Shown: piece after piece, positions 40,859-49,807 of the stretch
How positions within the stretch are numbered: position 1 is the first letter of the stretch
Layout: every line of letters starts with the position of its first letter
Assembly (NCBI RefSeq): GCF_012275445.1
Contig: NZ_JAAZQK010000007.1
Location: forward strand, 372,001 to 436,000
Length of the DNA: 64,000 nt
Origin: Rhizobacter sp. SG703
Lineage (GTDB): Bacteria > Pseudomonadota > Gammaproteobacteria > Burkholderiales > Burkholderiaceae_C
Direction: 5' to 3'
Program-made: the position numbers and the translations under genes
The notes under the pieces: model-generated
The model's database searches: none
The model's input: only the letters and a program-made list of their open reading frames with translations
Told to the model about the DNA's origin: nothing

Positions 40859-41600
40859 GCAGCACCTCCTCGAGCGCACCGGGCGCTTCGTTGCTGGGCA
40901 CGAAATGCTGCCACTTCAGCGCGGTGTCGGCGCGGAAATCGCAGGGATACGGCAGCACGTCCAGCCCGACGCCATGCGCCGCGGCCACCGAACGCGGCAG
41001 GTGGATCGCGCTGGTCAGCAGCAACACCCTGCCCTGCGCGCGCAGGCCGAACTGCCGCTCGCTGAACAGCAGGTTCTCGTGGGTGTTGATGGATTTCGTC
41101 TCGACGCCGATCGCCGATGCCGGCACGCCCAGCCGCTGCGCAGCCGCCGCCATATGCTGCGCGACCGAGTCAGAGCCGTCGGGCAGCGGCGCGCCGGCGA
41201 ACATCAGCCGGCCGCCGAAGCGCTGGTGCAGCTCGACCGCCTTCTCGGTGCGCTCCCAGCTCGGCGCGCCCATCACGACGCGGTAGCCGGTGTCGGTCTT
41301 GCGGAACCAGCCGGCCGTGAGCACCAGCATGCGCGGGCCGTCGGCGCCGGGCAGGGCCTGCAGCTGTGCATCGGTGGGGACCGGCCACCAGGCTTCCAGG
41401 TGCGCGAGCAGCGTGTTCGCGGTCGCGGGGATCGAGATCGCGTAGACGATGCCCCACAGCAGCGCCAGTGCGTGGCGCCATCGATGCCAGCGGCCCGCCT
41501 TCGTGCGGTACGCGCGCCACGTCGCCCAGGCGAGGCCGAGCAGCACGTACAGCGGCATCGCGAGCAGCAGGTGAACGAGGTCGGTCAGGAGGGAGCGCAT
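40812..41600 (-). CDS. YdcF/SanA-type (DUF218) membrane protein
   Basis: A 262-residue inner-membrane protein: two N-terminal helices (LVHLLLAMPLYVLLGLAWA and HALALLWGIVYAISIPATAN) followed by a DUF218 domain with LVLTAGWF, RLMFAGAPLPDGSDSVA, ETKSINTHENLLFS and LLLTSAIHLPRSVAAA. DUF218 proteins act in envelope and peptidoglycan-related synthesis. Its placement between the deacetylase and the beta-helix gene suggests a part in exopolysaccharide synthesis. Overlap with the next gene suggests coupling. Confidence 0.85.
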   Translation of the reverse strand: MRSLLTDLVHLLLAMPLYVLLGLAWATWRAYRTKAGRWHRWRHALALLWGIVYAISIPATANTLLAHLEAWWPVPTDAQLQALPGADGPRMLVLTAGWFRKTDTGYRVVMGAPSWERTEKAVELHQRFGGRLMFAGAPLPDGSDSVAQHMAAAAQRLGVPASAIGVETKSINTHENLLFSERQFGLRAQGRVLLLTSAIHLPRSVAAAHGVGLDVLPYPCDFRADTALKWQHFVPSNEAPGALEEVLHEWLGLAMYALRGWL

Positions 41601-41613
41601 CGCCTCACCGTGT

Positions 41614-41700
41614 CCGTTCGCCCTGAGCTTGTCGAAGGACCTGAGCCTGTCGGGGGGTGGGTGCCACGGCGCAGGCCTTCGACAAGCTCAGTCCGAACGG
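41614..41700. repeat. REP-like inverted repeat pair (TTCGACAAGCTCAG family)
   Basis: Copies at 41614-41638 (ccgttcgccctgagcttgtc...) and 41676-41700 (cttcgacaagctcagtccga...) are inverted relative to each other and can pair; a partial extra copy (cctgagcctgtcgg) lies between them. It separates the YdcF gene from the deacetylase. Confidence 0.8.
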
Positions 41701-41717
41701 GCTTGTGTTCGGCCCTG

Positions 41718-42575
41718 TCAGCGGGCGATGTTGAAAACCTGGTCCATCCGCCCCCAGCGGAAATCGCCCAGCAGGCGCTCCAGCCGCCCCTCGGTGCGGT
41801 GCAGGTTCACGTAGTGGCGAAAGCGCGTCTTCAGTCCCGGGCCGGGCACGCGCGGCTGCAGCGGGTCGATCTCCCACGGGTGCATGTAGAAGATCGCCGG
41901 CGCGCGCTCGTCGCGGTTGAAGCGGTCGATCGCCCAGCGCGACACGCTGTACGGCGCGAAGCGGAAGTAGCCGCCACCGCCCGCCGGCAGATTGCGCCCG
42001 AGCGCACGCACCGTCGTGATCGGCAGCTCGGTCAGCCCGTCGCGCACCTGGTACGGAAAGCGCGGCGCGTCCGGCATGCCGTAGTGGTCGTGCTGCACCG
42101 GGTAGACGCTGGAGCTGTAGACATAGCCGGCTTCCTTCAGCACGTCGAAGGCCCACAGGTTGTCGGTCCCGATCGAGAAACTCGGCGCACGGTAGCCGAT
42201 CACCGGCACGCCGGCGATGTCTTCGAGGATGCGCTTGGCGCGCGTCACGTCCTGCGCGAACGCCTCGCGCGACAGCTCGCTGGCCCGCTGGTGTCCGTAG
42301 CCGTGGCTCGCCAGCTCGTGGCCGTCGGCGACGATGCGGCGCACCACCTGCGGGTAGCGCTCGGCGATCCAGCCGAGCGTGAAGAAGGTGGCCTTCGCGT
42401 GGTTGTCGGCAAAGCGGTTCAGCAGCCGGTCGACGTTCGCCTCGACGCGGCACGGGATCGAATCCCAGCGGTCGCGCGCGATGAACGGCGCCAGCGCGGA
42501 GACCTGGAAGTAGTCCTCGACGTCGACGGTCAGCGCGTTGGTGATCGGGGCGGGGGTCGGATTCGGGATGTTCAT
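41718..42575 (-). CDS. XrtA-type polysaccharide deacetylase (NodB, DUF3473)
   Basis: A 285-residue protein with a NodB carbohydrate esterase domain: TVDVEDYFQVSA (metal Asp), HELASHGYGHQRASEL (metal His pair), and YRAPSFSIG. A DUF3473-like end (RFRHYVNLHRTEGRLERLL) follows. The family is found beside exosortase-type exopolysaccharide genes, where it removes acetyl groups from the polymer. The ATG at 42575 is 17 bases from the stop of the upstream ATPase gene. Confidence 0.9.
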   Translation of the reverse strand: MNIPNPTPAPITNALTVDVEDYFQVSALAPFIARDRWDSIPCRVEANVDRLLNRFADNHAKATFFTLGWIAERYPQVVRRIVADGHELASHGYGHQRASELSREAFAQDVTRAKRILEDIAGVPVIGYRAPSFSIGTDNLWAFDVLKEAGYVYSSSVYPVQHDHYGMPDAPRFPYQVRDGLTELPITTVRALGRNLPAGGGGYFRFAPYSVSRWAIDRFNRDERAPAIFYMHPWEIDPLQPRVPGPGLKTRFRHYVNLHRTEGRLERLLGDFRWGRMDQVFNIAR

Positions 42576-42592
42576 CGGCTCGGCACGGACAT

Positions 42593-44740
42593 TCAGCGGA
42601 CGGATTCGGCAGCGCGCGCGGTCGACACGCGCATCGACGCCGGCAACCAGCTGCGCAGGTGCTTGGCGATGCGGCTGGCGGTGCCGCCATCCCAGTACTC
42701 GGGCACGTCGACCCGCGTGGATTCGGTCAGCAGGATCTCGCGCACGGCCTTCAGCGCCTGCTCGACGTTGCGGCCGACGACGATGCTCGACGGATCGGCC
42801 ACCGGCATGCCGCTGCGGTCGTTGCCGAGCGTGATGCTGCGCACGCCGAGCGTCACCGCTTCCTCGACCAGCTCGCCTTCGCTGCCGGCGATCAGGCAGC
42901 GCGCCTGCTGCAGCAGCCCGATCTCTTCGAGGTAGCCCTGCGCCGGCATCACGATGACGCCGGAATCGGCCAGCCGCGCCTCCTGCCCGGTGGATTTCAA
43001 CGCGACCAGCGCATCCTCGCGCAGCGGCCACACCAGCGGCAGCTCGCGGCCCAGCGTCGCGAGCATCGGCAGCAGCTCGTCCATGGCCTTGGGCTGCAGC
43101 GCGAGGCTCACCAGCCCGAAGCCGCGCGGGTCGTTCAGCACCACCGGCGACAGCTTGGCGCGGGCGAACGATTCGAGCGGCGGCACCGCATGCGGCAGCC
43201 CGAAGTGCAGCAGGTTGGCCGCGAGGCTGCCGACGCAATGCACCCGGTCCGACGGGATGCCTTCGCGGTACAGCGTGTAGTAGGTCAGCAGCTTGTTGGT
43301 GTAGAGCGCGTCGGCCACGCGGTCGATCAGCACGCCGTTCATCTCGGCGCTGCTGCCGCCGCCGGTGCTGCGCTGGCCGGCGTCGAGCCGAAGCACCGGC
43401 ACGCCGCGCTTGTTGGCGAGCAGCGTGCACATCAGCACCGCATCCGATTTGCCGACCGCCAGCACCGCGCTCGGCATGAACTCGGCCAGCACCTCGTCGA
43501 AGCGCGTCAGCGCCGCGGCCGAACCGTGCGCGACGCCGATCGAGCCGATGCCGAGGTGGATCTCCATCTTCGGCAGCGGCAGCACCGCGGCGCCGGCCGC
43601 ACCGATCGCCAGGCCCTCTTCGGTGCCCGGCTGCACCGCCATCACCGGCGGCAGGTCGCCGTACTCTTCGAGCACGCGCGACAGCGCGCCGATCTTCAGG
43701 AAATCGGTGCGGGTGTCGACCACGCACAGCAGCGGGCGCTGCAGCTTGCTGCCGCTGCGCGAGCGCTGCACCACGCCGAGGCTCGCGTTGCTGCCGATGC
43801 CGCTGCCGGCCGCGCCGAAATCGACCGCGGCGTCCAGCACCGGCATCGACGGGTTCGGCGGGATCGTCACGTCGGGCCGGCCGGGATGGGCCACGCTCGA
43901 CATCAGCATCGGCACGTCGGCCAGTTCGCCGATCTCGCTGCGCAGCTCGCCGGCGGTCTGGTCGACCGTCTCGGCCGCGATCGCGTCCTTGCCCGACAGG
44001 AAGGCCGCGAGGAACAGCCGGTTGCACAGCCGGTTGATGCGGCGCGGCACGCCGCCGGTCCAGCGGTGGATCGCATCGAACGCGTCGTCGCTGAACGACG
44101 GCGAATCCTTCCAGCCGACGCGGTGCAGCCGGTGCTCGATGTAGGCGCGCGTCTCGGTCTGGTCGAGCGGGCCGAGGTGGCACGACGCGATCACGCGCTG
44201 GCGAAGCTGCTCCATCGACTTCGATTGCAGCAGCGTGCGCAGCTCGGGCTGGCCGATCAGGAAGCTCTGCAGCAGCGCATGGTTGCCGAGCTGGAAGTTC
44301 GACAGCATGCGCAGCTCTTCGACCGCCTCGTGCTTCAGGTTCTGTGCCTCGTCGACGATCAGCAGCGCGCGCCGGCCCTTCGCGGCCAGCGCGGTCAGGA
44401 AGCCTTCGAGGCTCGCGATCAGGTGCGCCTTCGACGCCCCGGCGGTCGGCACGCCGTAGGCGGTCAGGATGGCGCGCAGCAGGTCGCCCGATTCGAGCTG
44501 GGTGCTGACCACCTGCGCCGCCACGACGTTGTCGGCGTCCAGCCCTTCGAGCAGCGTGCGCACCAGCGTGGTCTTGCCCGCGCCGATCTCGCCGGTGACG
44601 ATGATGAAGCCCTCGCCCTGGTGCACGCCGAACTTCAGGTAGGCCAGCGCATTGCTGTGGCCGCGGCTGTCGAAATAGAACGCCGGGTCCGGGTTCAGCT
44701 GGAAGGGTGGGCCGCTGAGGCCGAAATGGGACTCGTACAT
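42593..44740 (-). CDS. XrtA-type AAA ATPase fused to a degenerate UDP-GlcNAc 2-epimerase-like domain
   Basis: A 715-residue two-part protein. Residues 1-270 are an ExeA/GspA-like AAA ATPase with Walker A GEIGAGKTT (50-58), Walker B LLIVDEAQN (126-134) and IGQPELR, the type next to exosortase exopolysaccharide genes. After a Pro/Gly linker, residues 336-705 look like the GT-B fold of WecB epimerase, but usual motifs are changed: HGDTTT is replaced by VGKSDA (429-434), EAGLR by LDAGQR (452-457), PEEANR by SAEMNG (464-469), and DSGG by GSEG (619-622). This suggests lost or altered chemistry. In standard clusters the two proteins are separate neighbours. Confidence 0.85.
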   Translation of the reverse strand: MYESHFGLSGPPFQLNPDPAFYFDSRGHSNALAYLKFGVHQGEGFIIVTGEIGAGKTTLVRTLLEGLDADNVVAAQVVSTQLESGDLLRAILTAYGVPTAGASKAHLIASLEGFLTALAAKGRRALLIVDEAQNLKHEAVEELRMLSNFQLGNHALLQSFLIGQPELRTLLQSKSMEQLRQRVIASCHLGPLDQTETRAYIEHRLHRVGWKDSPSFSDDAFDAIHRWTGGVPRRINRLCNRLFLAAFLSGKDAIAAETVDQTAGELRSEIGELADVPMLMSSVAHPGRPDVTIPPNPSMPVLDAAVDFGAAGSGIGSNASLGVVQRSRSGSKLQRPLLCVVDTRTDFLKIGALSRVLEEYGDLPPVMAVQPGTEEGLAIGAAGAAVLPLPKMEIHLGIGSIGVAHGSAAALTRFDEVLAEFMPSAVLAVGKSDAVLMCTLLANKRGVPVLRLDAGQRSTGGGSSAEMNGVLIDRVADALYTNKLLTYYTLYREGIPSDRVHCVGSLAANLLHFGLPHAVPPLESFARAKLSPVVLNDPRGFGLVSLALQPKAMDELLPMLATLGRELPLVWPLREDALVALKSTGQEARLADSGVIVMPAQGYLEEIGLLQQARCLIAGSEGELVEEAVTLGVRSITLGNDRSGMPVADPSSIVVGRNVEQALKAVREILLTESTRVDVPEYWDGGTASRIAKHLRSWLPASMRVSTARAAESVR

Positions 44741-44747
44741 GGGAGGT

Positions 44748-46364
44748 TTAAAACTTGTAGCGCAGCCCGGCGTAGATGGCCGTCTCGCCGTCGAGATCGA
44801 CCGAGGTCAGCGTCGTGCTGTTGGATTTGACGGTGAGACGGCGCGCGCCGACGGTGGCCGTGGTGTGCGGCGACAGCGTGCGCGAGCCCTCGACGCGCAG
44901 CGAATACTGCGTCGTGTAGCGGCCGAGGTTGGTGCCGCCCAGCCCTTCGATGCGCGAGCCGTCGCCGATCACCGTCAGCGTGGTCAGCGGCCCGAGCTTG
45001 TAGTCCCAGCCGAGCGACGCCGATTTCTGCTCGGTGTCGTACGACGGGTCGGGGATGTTGGTCTGGCCGGCCATCTGCAGCGCCTGCTGCTTCAGGTAGC
45101 CGACCTGCAGGTAGATGCGGTTGCGCCGGCCTTGCAACGCGGCCTGGAAGCCGGCGCTCTCGCGCAGCTGCGCCACCACCGAATACAGTGCGGCCGGGTT
45201 GATGCCGCCGCCCACCGGCACCGGCGACGCGCTGCCGGGCGGCAGCACGCTGTTGTCCGGGATGCCCTGGCTCGACACCGTGCGGCTGGCCTGCAGGCCG
45301 ATCGTCGTGGTCGCCGAGTTGTGGGCGTAGACGGCGTCCCAGCCGTTGCCGAAGTAGCGGTGCTCGACCGTCACGCGCAGGTTGCTGCGCTCGTCGGGCC
45401 GCCAGGTCACGCGGCCGCCGTACAGCGTGTCGGTCGGCGTGTCCGCCAGCAGCGAGGTCTTCTCGCGCCCGCCGACGATGCCCAGCACCAGCTGCGGCTG
45501 CGGTTGCCAGTTCAGCCACAGCCGCGCCTCGCGCGTGCTGAGCGTCTGGCCCTGCGTGAAGTCGTCGCTCTCGTCGTGCGCCTTGATTTCGATCTGCAGC
45601 CCGAAGCTGCGCGGCGCGCGCTCGTACGAAACGATCTTGTCCAGGCCCTTGGTGGTTCGGGTCTGCTTGGTCAGGAAGTCGGTGATCCGCGCATGCGTGT
45701 AGTCGACGCGCGCCAGCATCGAATCGAGCTCGTTGAAGCGGTGCATCAGGTACGGGCTCAGCTCGTAGCGGCGGCGCGGCTCCAGCTTGTACGAGGTGGC
45801 GGCTTCCGGGCGCGTCGCGTACGGGTCGTCGAAGGTCGGGTCGATGCGGTACCAGGCGTCGAAGTAGGCCCAGTCCTCGACCAGCTTCGACGCGAGGTCG
45901 ACGCGGGCGCGCGGCAGCAGCCGCGCCGGCTGGCTGTCGTTCAGGTAGCTCAGCCCGCTGACGGCCGCATTGCCGCTCAGCGTGATGCGCGGACCGCGAC
46001 GCTCGAACACCACCGACGGCTGCACCTCGAGCACCGTGTCGCTCTGCTTGACGCCGAGGTCGGGCGTCGCGTTGTCGGTGTGGACCAGCCGCGAATCGAT
46101 CGCGAACTGCACGCGCGTGGCCGGCGGCGGGCCGGCCGGGGCCGACGCCGCGGCGGCGGCCGACGGCGCCGAGATGCTGCCGAACGCGCCGGTGCCGGCC
46201 GGTGCGGCGGTGGCGGCCGTGCCCGGCGTGCCGGGTGCCACCACCGGTGCGCCGGCGTACTGCCCCCACGCGCCGAACGCGCAGCCCAGCAGCGGCGCTG
46301 CCAGCAGGGCACGGGCGGGGCCGGTGGGGCCGGTGGGGCGGAGGATCCGTCGGCTGGCGCGCAC
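44748..46364 (-). CDS. PEP-CTERM/XrtA-type outer-membrane beta-barrel protein
   Basis: A 538-residue outer-membrane protein of the TIGR03016 type, with a signal region (ALLAAPLLGCAFGAWG), a low-complexity Ala/Pro spacer, and an alternating barrel ending in YAGLRYKF, a barrel terminus with final Phe. Many strands have aromatic girdles (WRPDERSNLRVTVEHRYF). It should form the export channel or a scaffold for the polymer. The frame has no ATG; GTG at 46364 or TTG at 46373 (overlapping the kinase stop) must serve. Confidence 0.85.
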   Translation of the reverse strand: MRASRRILRPTGPTGPARALLAAPLLGCAFGAWGQYAGAPVVAPGTPGTAATAAPAGTGAFGSISAPSAAAAASAPAGPPPATRVQFAIDSRLVHTDNATPDLGVKQSDTVLEVQPSVVFERRGPRITLSGNAAVSGLSYLNDSQPARLLPRARVDLASKLVEDWAYFDAWYRIDPTFDDPYATRPEAATSYKLEPRRRYELSPYLMHRFNELDSMLARVDYTHARITDFLTKQTRTTKGLDKIVSYERAPRSFGLQIEIKAHDESDDFTQGQTLSTREARLWLNWQPQPQLVLGIVGGREKTSLLADTPTDTLYGGRVTWRPDERSNLRVTVEHRYFGNGWDAVYAHNSATTTIGLQASRTVSSQGIPDNSVLPPGSASPVPVGGGINPAALYSVVAQLRESAGFQAALQGRRNRIYLQVGYLKQQALQMAGQTNIPDPSYDTEQKSASLGWDYKLGPLTTLTVIGDGSRIEGLGGTNLGRYTTQYSLRVEGSRTLSPHTTATVGARRLTVKSNSTTLTSVDLDGETAIYAGLRYKF

Positions 46365-46369
46365 GTCGT

Positions 46370-47356
46370 TCAAGTCCGGCGGTATTGAGGGTAGCGTTCG
46401 TAGCCGGCCGACGCACGCTGGCTGGTGGCCTTGTTCAGCACGCACCACACGGTCTCGCAGGCCTCGACATCGGCGAACGCGCGCGCGACCGAACTCTGCG
46501 CGGTCTTCTGCGCCTGCACCACCATCAGCACCTGGCCCATGCGGGCGGCCAGCACGCGCGATTCGCTGGTGGCCAGCAGCGGCGGGCCGTCGAAGATCAC
46601 GATGCGGTCCGAGTAGCGATCGGCCAGGTCGGCCAGCAGCCGTTCCATCGCGACGCTGGCCAGCAGCTCGGTCGACTGGTCGGTCGGACGGCCGGCCGGC
46701 AGCAGCGACAGCTTCGGGATGTTGGTGCGCATCAGCACCTCGGACAGGTCGAGCGACGGCTTGGTCAGCACGTCCAGCATGCCGAGTTCGGCCTCGACGC
46801 CCAGGCGCGACATCACCGACGGCCGCACCACGTCGGCATCGACCAGCAGCACCGAATGGTCGACCTCCATCGCGATGCTCATCGCGAGGTTGATCGCGTT
46901 GTAGGTCTTGCCCTCGCCCGGCAGCGCGCTGGTCACGAAGATCAGGTTGCCGCCGGCCTTGCCGGCCTCGCGGGCCGCCTGCGCATGCTCGATGATCGGC
47001 CGCTTGACGGCGCGCAGCTCCTCGGCGAGGCCCATGCGCGGATCGTCCGGCGTCAGGTAACCTTCGGCCGCGAGGCGGCGCAGGTCGATCTGCACCTCGC
47101 GCGAGCGGGCGTTGGTCGGCGCGCGGTCGGCGCGCGTCGGCCGGGCGACGGTGCGCGGCGCGAGCTCGATGGGTTCGGCGACCGGGGTGCGTGCAGCCGG
47201 TGCCTGCGGCGCGAGGCCGGCCGGCAGCGTCGCGGTGCCGGCGCCAGTGACAGGACCGAAGCCGGGCTCGGTGGCGTTCGGCGCCCAGCTCGGCACGTCG
47301 ATGCCGGCGCGGCGCAGTTCCTCGAGGCGACGGGTGGCTTGTTCGATGATGCTCAT
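46370..47356 (-). CDS. XrtA-associated tyrosine autokinase (CpsD/EpsG type)
   Basis: A 328-residue BY-kinase. The Walker A-prime SALPGEGKT lies near residues 142-150, with VLLVDADVVRPS as Walker A-second and IVIFDGPPLL as Walker B. The tyrosine tail (YERYPQYRRT) is the autophosphorylation site. It lacks a membrane part of its own and would pair with the chain-length protein encoded upstream. Together they control polymer length in Wzx/Wzy-type export. Confidence 0.92.
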   Translation of the reverse strand: MSIIEQATRRLEELRRAGIDVPSWAPNATEPGFGPVTGAGTATLPAGLAPQAPAARTPVAEPIELAPRTVARPTRADRAPTNARSREVQIDLRRLAAEGYLTPDDPRMGLAEELRAVKRPIIEHAQAAREAGKAGGNLIFVTSALPGEGKTYNAINLAMSIAMEVDHSVLLVDADVVRPSVMSRLGVEAELGMLDVLTKPSLDLSEVLMRTNIPKLSLLPAGRPTDQSTELLASVAMERLLADLADRYSDRIVIFDGPPLLATSESRVLAARMGQVLMVVQAQKTAQSSVARAFADVEACETVWCVLNKATSQRASAGYERYPQYRRT

Positions 47357-47439
47357 GATGAGGCAGTGATCCGGGTTTCAATCGACCAGTTCGACCCGGC
47401 TGACCCACGCGGCGCAAGCCGCCGTGGCCATCCAGCGGA

Positions 47440-47515
47440 CGCCGCGGAACCGCCTTCGCCGGGCCGCTGGCGGCGCCCCCTGGAGGGGGAGACGCCGAAG
47501 GCGTTTCGGGGGTGG
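47440..47515 (-). repeat. Structured intergenic repeat, family B, copy 1
   Basis: A 76-base element on the minus strand between the kinase and the chain-length gene, starting CCACCCCCG. It matches the element at 60033-60112 and keeps its main stem with compensatory changes (GCGG with CCGC here, GTGG with CCAC there). It sits in the 166-base gap between kinase and chain-length genes. Confidence 0.7.
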
Positions 47516-47522
47516 TCCATGT

Positions 47523-49079
47523 CTAGTGGGGCTGGATGCCGCCGGCGAGCAGGACGATCCAGGTCACGTTCAGGGCCATGAACACCACCATCGCGCCGGA
47601 CAGGCGGATGAGGTCGAAGCGCTGCGCGCGCTCGGCGGCCAGCGACAGATGGCGCGACACGGTACCCAGCACCGGGCGCTTCGCGAAGGCCTGCAGCGCC
47701 TCCTGCGTGTCGAAGGTCGGGTAGAGCTTGCCCATGCCGAACGCGGCCGCGCCGCCGGCGGCCAGCGCGAGGATCATCGCGACCACCGCGAGCACGGTGC
47801 GGTCCGGGAACGCGGCCTTGGCCGGCACGCGCGGCGGCTCGACGAGGCGGTACTCGGCCATGCTCTTCGACTGGTCGATCTTCAGGCCGAGCGACGCCGC
47901 CTCGCGGCGCGACACCAGCATGTCGTACTGCTTGCGCATGATGTCGTAGTCGCGGTTCAGCTGTGCCAGTTCGGCCTCGGCCTGCGGCACGCGGCTCGCG
48001 GTGGCCTTGACCTGGTCGAGGCGCTCCTGCTGGCCGCCGAGCTGGCTGCGCAGCGACGCGACATTGGCTTCGGCCTCGGCCAGCGCAATGCGCAGGCGCT
48101 GGTACACCGGGTTCGACGACGCGACGCGGCCGCCGTTCTTGGCCGCCGCCTTCGCGCGCTCGGCCTCCTGCTGGCGCTTCTGCGCCTCCAGCTGGCCGAT
48201 CATCCGGCGCGCCGCGACCACGTCGGGGTGCGCATCGGTGTAGCGGCGCAGCAGGTCGTCGAGCGAGCGGCGTTGCGCATCCAGGCGCGAATCGATCTCG
48301 GTCTGCATCGCCATCGGCACCGCCGGCGTCGGGGCATCGACAGCCACGTTCGGCTCTTCGTTCGACAGCTCTCGCTTCAAGGCATCGCGCGACTGCTCGG
48401 CGGCGGCCAACGTCATGCGCAGCTTGCCGACTTCGTCGGTCAGCGCCGACATGCGGGCGAAGTAGTCCTGGCCCGACACGCCGGAGACGCCGAAGTTGCG
48501 CAGCTTGAAGTCCTTCACGCGGTTCTCTGCCTCGACCAGCTTGACCTCGTAGGCCTTGATCTGCTCGTCGATGAAGCGGCTCGCGTCCTGCGAGTCGCGC
48601 TGCTTCGAGTCGTTGCCGGAATCGATGAACAGGTTGACCAGCCCGTCGACCACCGCCTTCGCGCGGTTCGGGTCGCCGTCGCGGTAGCTGATCAGGTACA
48701 GGTTGCCGCCGCTGTGCTCGATCTTGATGCGCGCGCTCAGGCGGTCGATCGCCTGTTCGCGCTTCAGGTCGGTCAGCGTGCCCAGGCCGACGCCCGGGTC
48801 GCTCATCAGGCGCTCGATGTTCGGGCGCGACAGCAGCGTCTTCGCGAGCATGCGCACCTGCTGGTCGAGATCGGGCTGGAACGCGAGGCCGGCCATCAGC
48901 GGCTTCAGCACCGACTGGGTGTCGACGAACAGCTTCGCGGTGGCTTCGTAGCGGTTGGGGATCACCCACACCAGCAGCGCCAGAACGACGGCGGTGGCCC
49001 AGGCGACGGCCACCGCCAGCCAGCGGCGCTGCCAGATCGTGCGCAGCACGATCGAGATCTGACGGGTCAACTCATTCAT
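47523..49079 (-). CDS. XrtA-type polysaccharide chain-length determinant (Wzz)
   Basis: A 518-residue inner-membrane protein with an N-terminal helix (WLAVAVAWATAVVLALLVWVI), a long periplasmic coiled coil (about residues 160-380, SREVAEAENRVKDFKLR-like helices including VKLVEAENRVKDFKLRN), and a C-terminal helix pair (TVLAVVAMILALAAGGAAAF and GAMVVFMALNVTWIVLLAG). This is the Wzz/GumC-like partner of the tyrosine kinase that sets polymer chain length. It is separated from the kinase gene by the family B repeat. Confidence 0.9.
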   Translation of the reverse strand: MNELTRQISIVLRTIWQRRWLAVAVAWATAVVLALLVWVIPNRYEATAKLFVDTQSVLKPLMAGLAFQPDLDQQVRMLAKTLLSRPNIERLMSDPGVGLGTLTDLKREQAIDRLSARIKIEHSGGNLYLISYRDGDPNRAKAVVDGLVNLFIDSGNDSKQRDSQDASRFIDEQIKAYEVKLVEAENRVKDFKLRNFGVSGVSGQDYFARMSALTDEVGKLRMTLAAAEQSRDALKRELSNEEPNVAVDAPTPAVPMAMQTEIDSRLDAQRRSLDDLLRRYTDAHPDVVAARRMIGQLEAQKRQQEAERAKAAAKNGGRVASSNPVYQRLRIALAEAEANVASLRSQLGGQQERLDQVKATASRVPQAEAELAQLNRDYDIMRKQYDMLVSRREAASLGLKIDQSKSMAEYRLVEPPRVPAKAAFPDRTVLAVVAMILALAAGGAAAFGMGKLYPTFDTQEALQAFAKRPVLGTVSRHLSLAAERAQRFDLIRLSGAMVVFMALNVTWIVLLAGGIQPH

Positions 49080-49154
49080 CTTGAAGCTTCTGGAGGGGCC
49101 GGCGACCTGCGGGGCCGGGCGTCGGCGGAATGGCCCCGGTCGGAACCGGATCGA

Positions 49155-49772
49155 TCAGAACCAGCTCTGCGGCACGATGATCACGTCGCCGGGCTTGACG
49201 TCGACGTTGGCCGAGATGTCGCCGCGCTTGATCAGGTCCTTCAGCCGCACGCTGTACTGCTTGCCCTGCTCGGTGCCACGCACCAGCACGGCGGCATTGC
49301 CGTCGGCGAACTCGGTCAGGCCGCCGGCCTGGATCATCACGTCGAGCAGTGTCATGTTCTGGCGGTACGGCACCGACTGCGGGCGGGTCGCCTCGCCGAT
49401 GATGCGGATCTGCTCCGAGAACGAGCCCTGGAAGTTGTTGACGACGACGGTCACGACTGGGTCGCGGATGTACTTGCCGAGCTTGGCCTCGATGTCGCGC
49501 GCCAGGTCGGCCGGGCTGCGGCCGGCCGCGAGCACGTCCTCGACCAGCGGGGTCGAGATGCGCCCGTCGGGCCGCACGGTGACGGTGGACGACAGATCGG
49601 CATTGCGCCACACGACGATGTTGATGCTGTCCAGCGCACCGATCAGGTAGCGGTGGTCCGGCGTCTCGGCCACCTTCGGCGCCGGCGGCAGGCCGCTCAG
49701 GCTGCCGCAGCCCGCGAGCACCAGGCCGATTGCGGCGGCAGCGGCCCATCCCGACAGTTTCTTGAGGTTCAT
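49155..49772 (-). CDS. XrtA-type polysaccharide export lipoprotein (EpsE/Wza-like)
   Basis: A 205-residue lipoprotein: signal peptide and lipobox LAGC (Cys22), then a Poly_export domain with YLIGALDSINIVVWRNADLS and a SLBB domain (IIGEATRPQSVPYRQNMTLLDVMIQAGGL). It is a short relative of Wza that forms the outer-membrane outlet for exopolysaccharide. The ATG at 49772 has AAGGGA about eight bases upstream. The next gene on this strand, the chain-length protein, follows after 75 bases. Confidence 0.92.
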   Translation of the reverse strand: MNLKKLSGWAAAAAIGLVLAGCGSLSGLPPAPKVAETPDHRYLIGALDSINIVVWRNADLSSTVTVRPDGRISTPLVEDVLAAGRSPADLARDIEAKLGKYIRDPVVTVVVNNFQGSFSEQIRIIGEATRPQSVPYRQNMTLLDVMIQAGGLTEFADGNAAVLVRGTEQGKQYSVRLKDLIKRGDISANVDVKPGDVIIVPQSWF

Positions 49773-49807
49773 TCTCGGATTCCCTTGTTGTTTCGGCGCT
49801 GCGGGGC

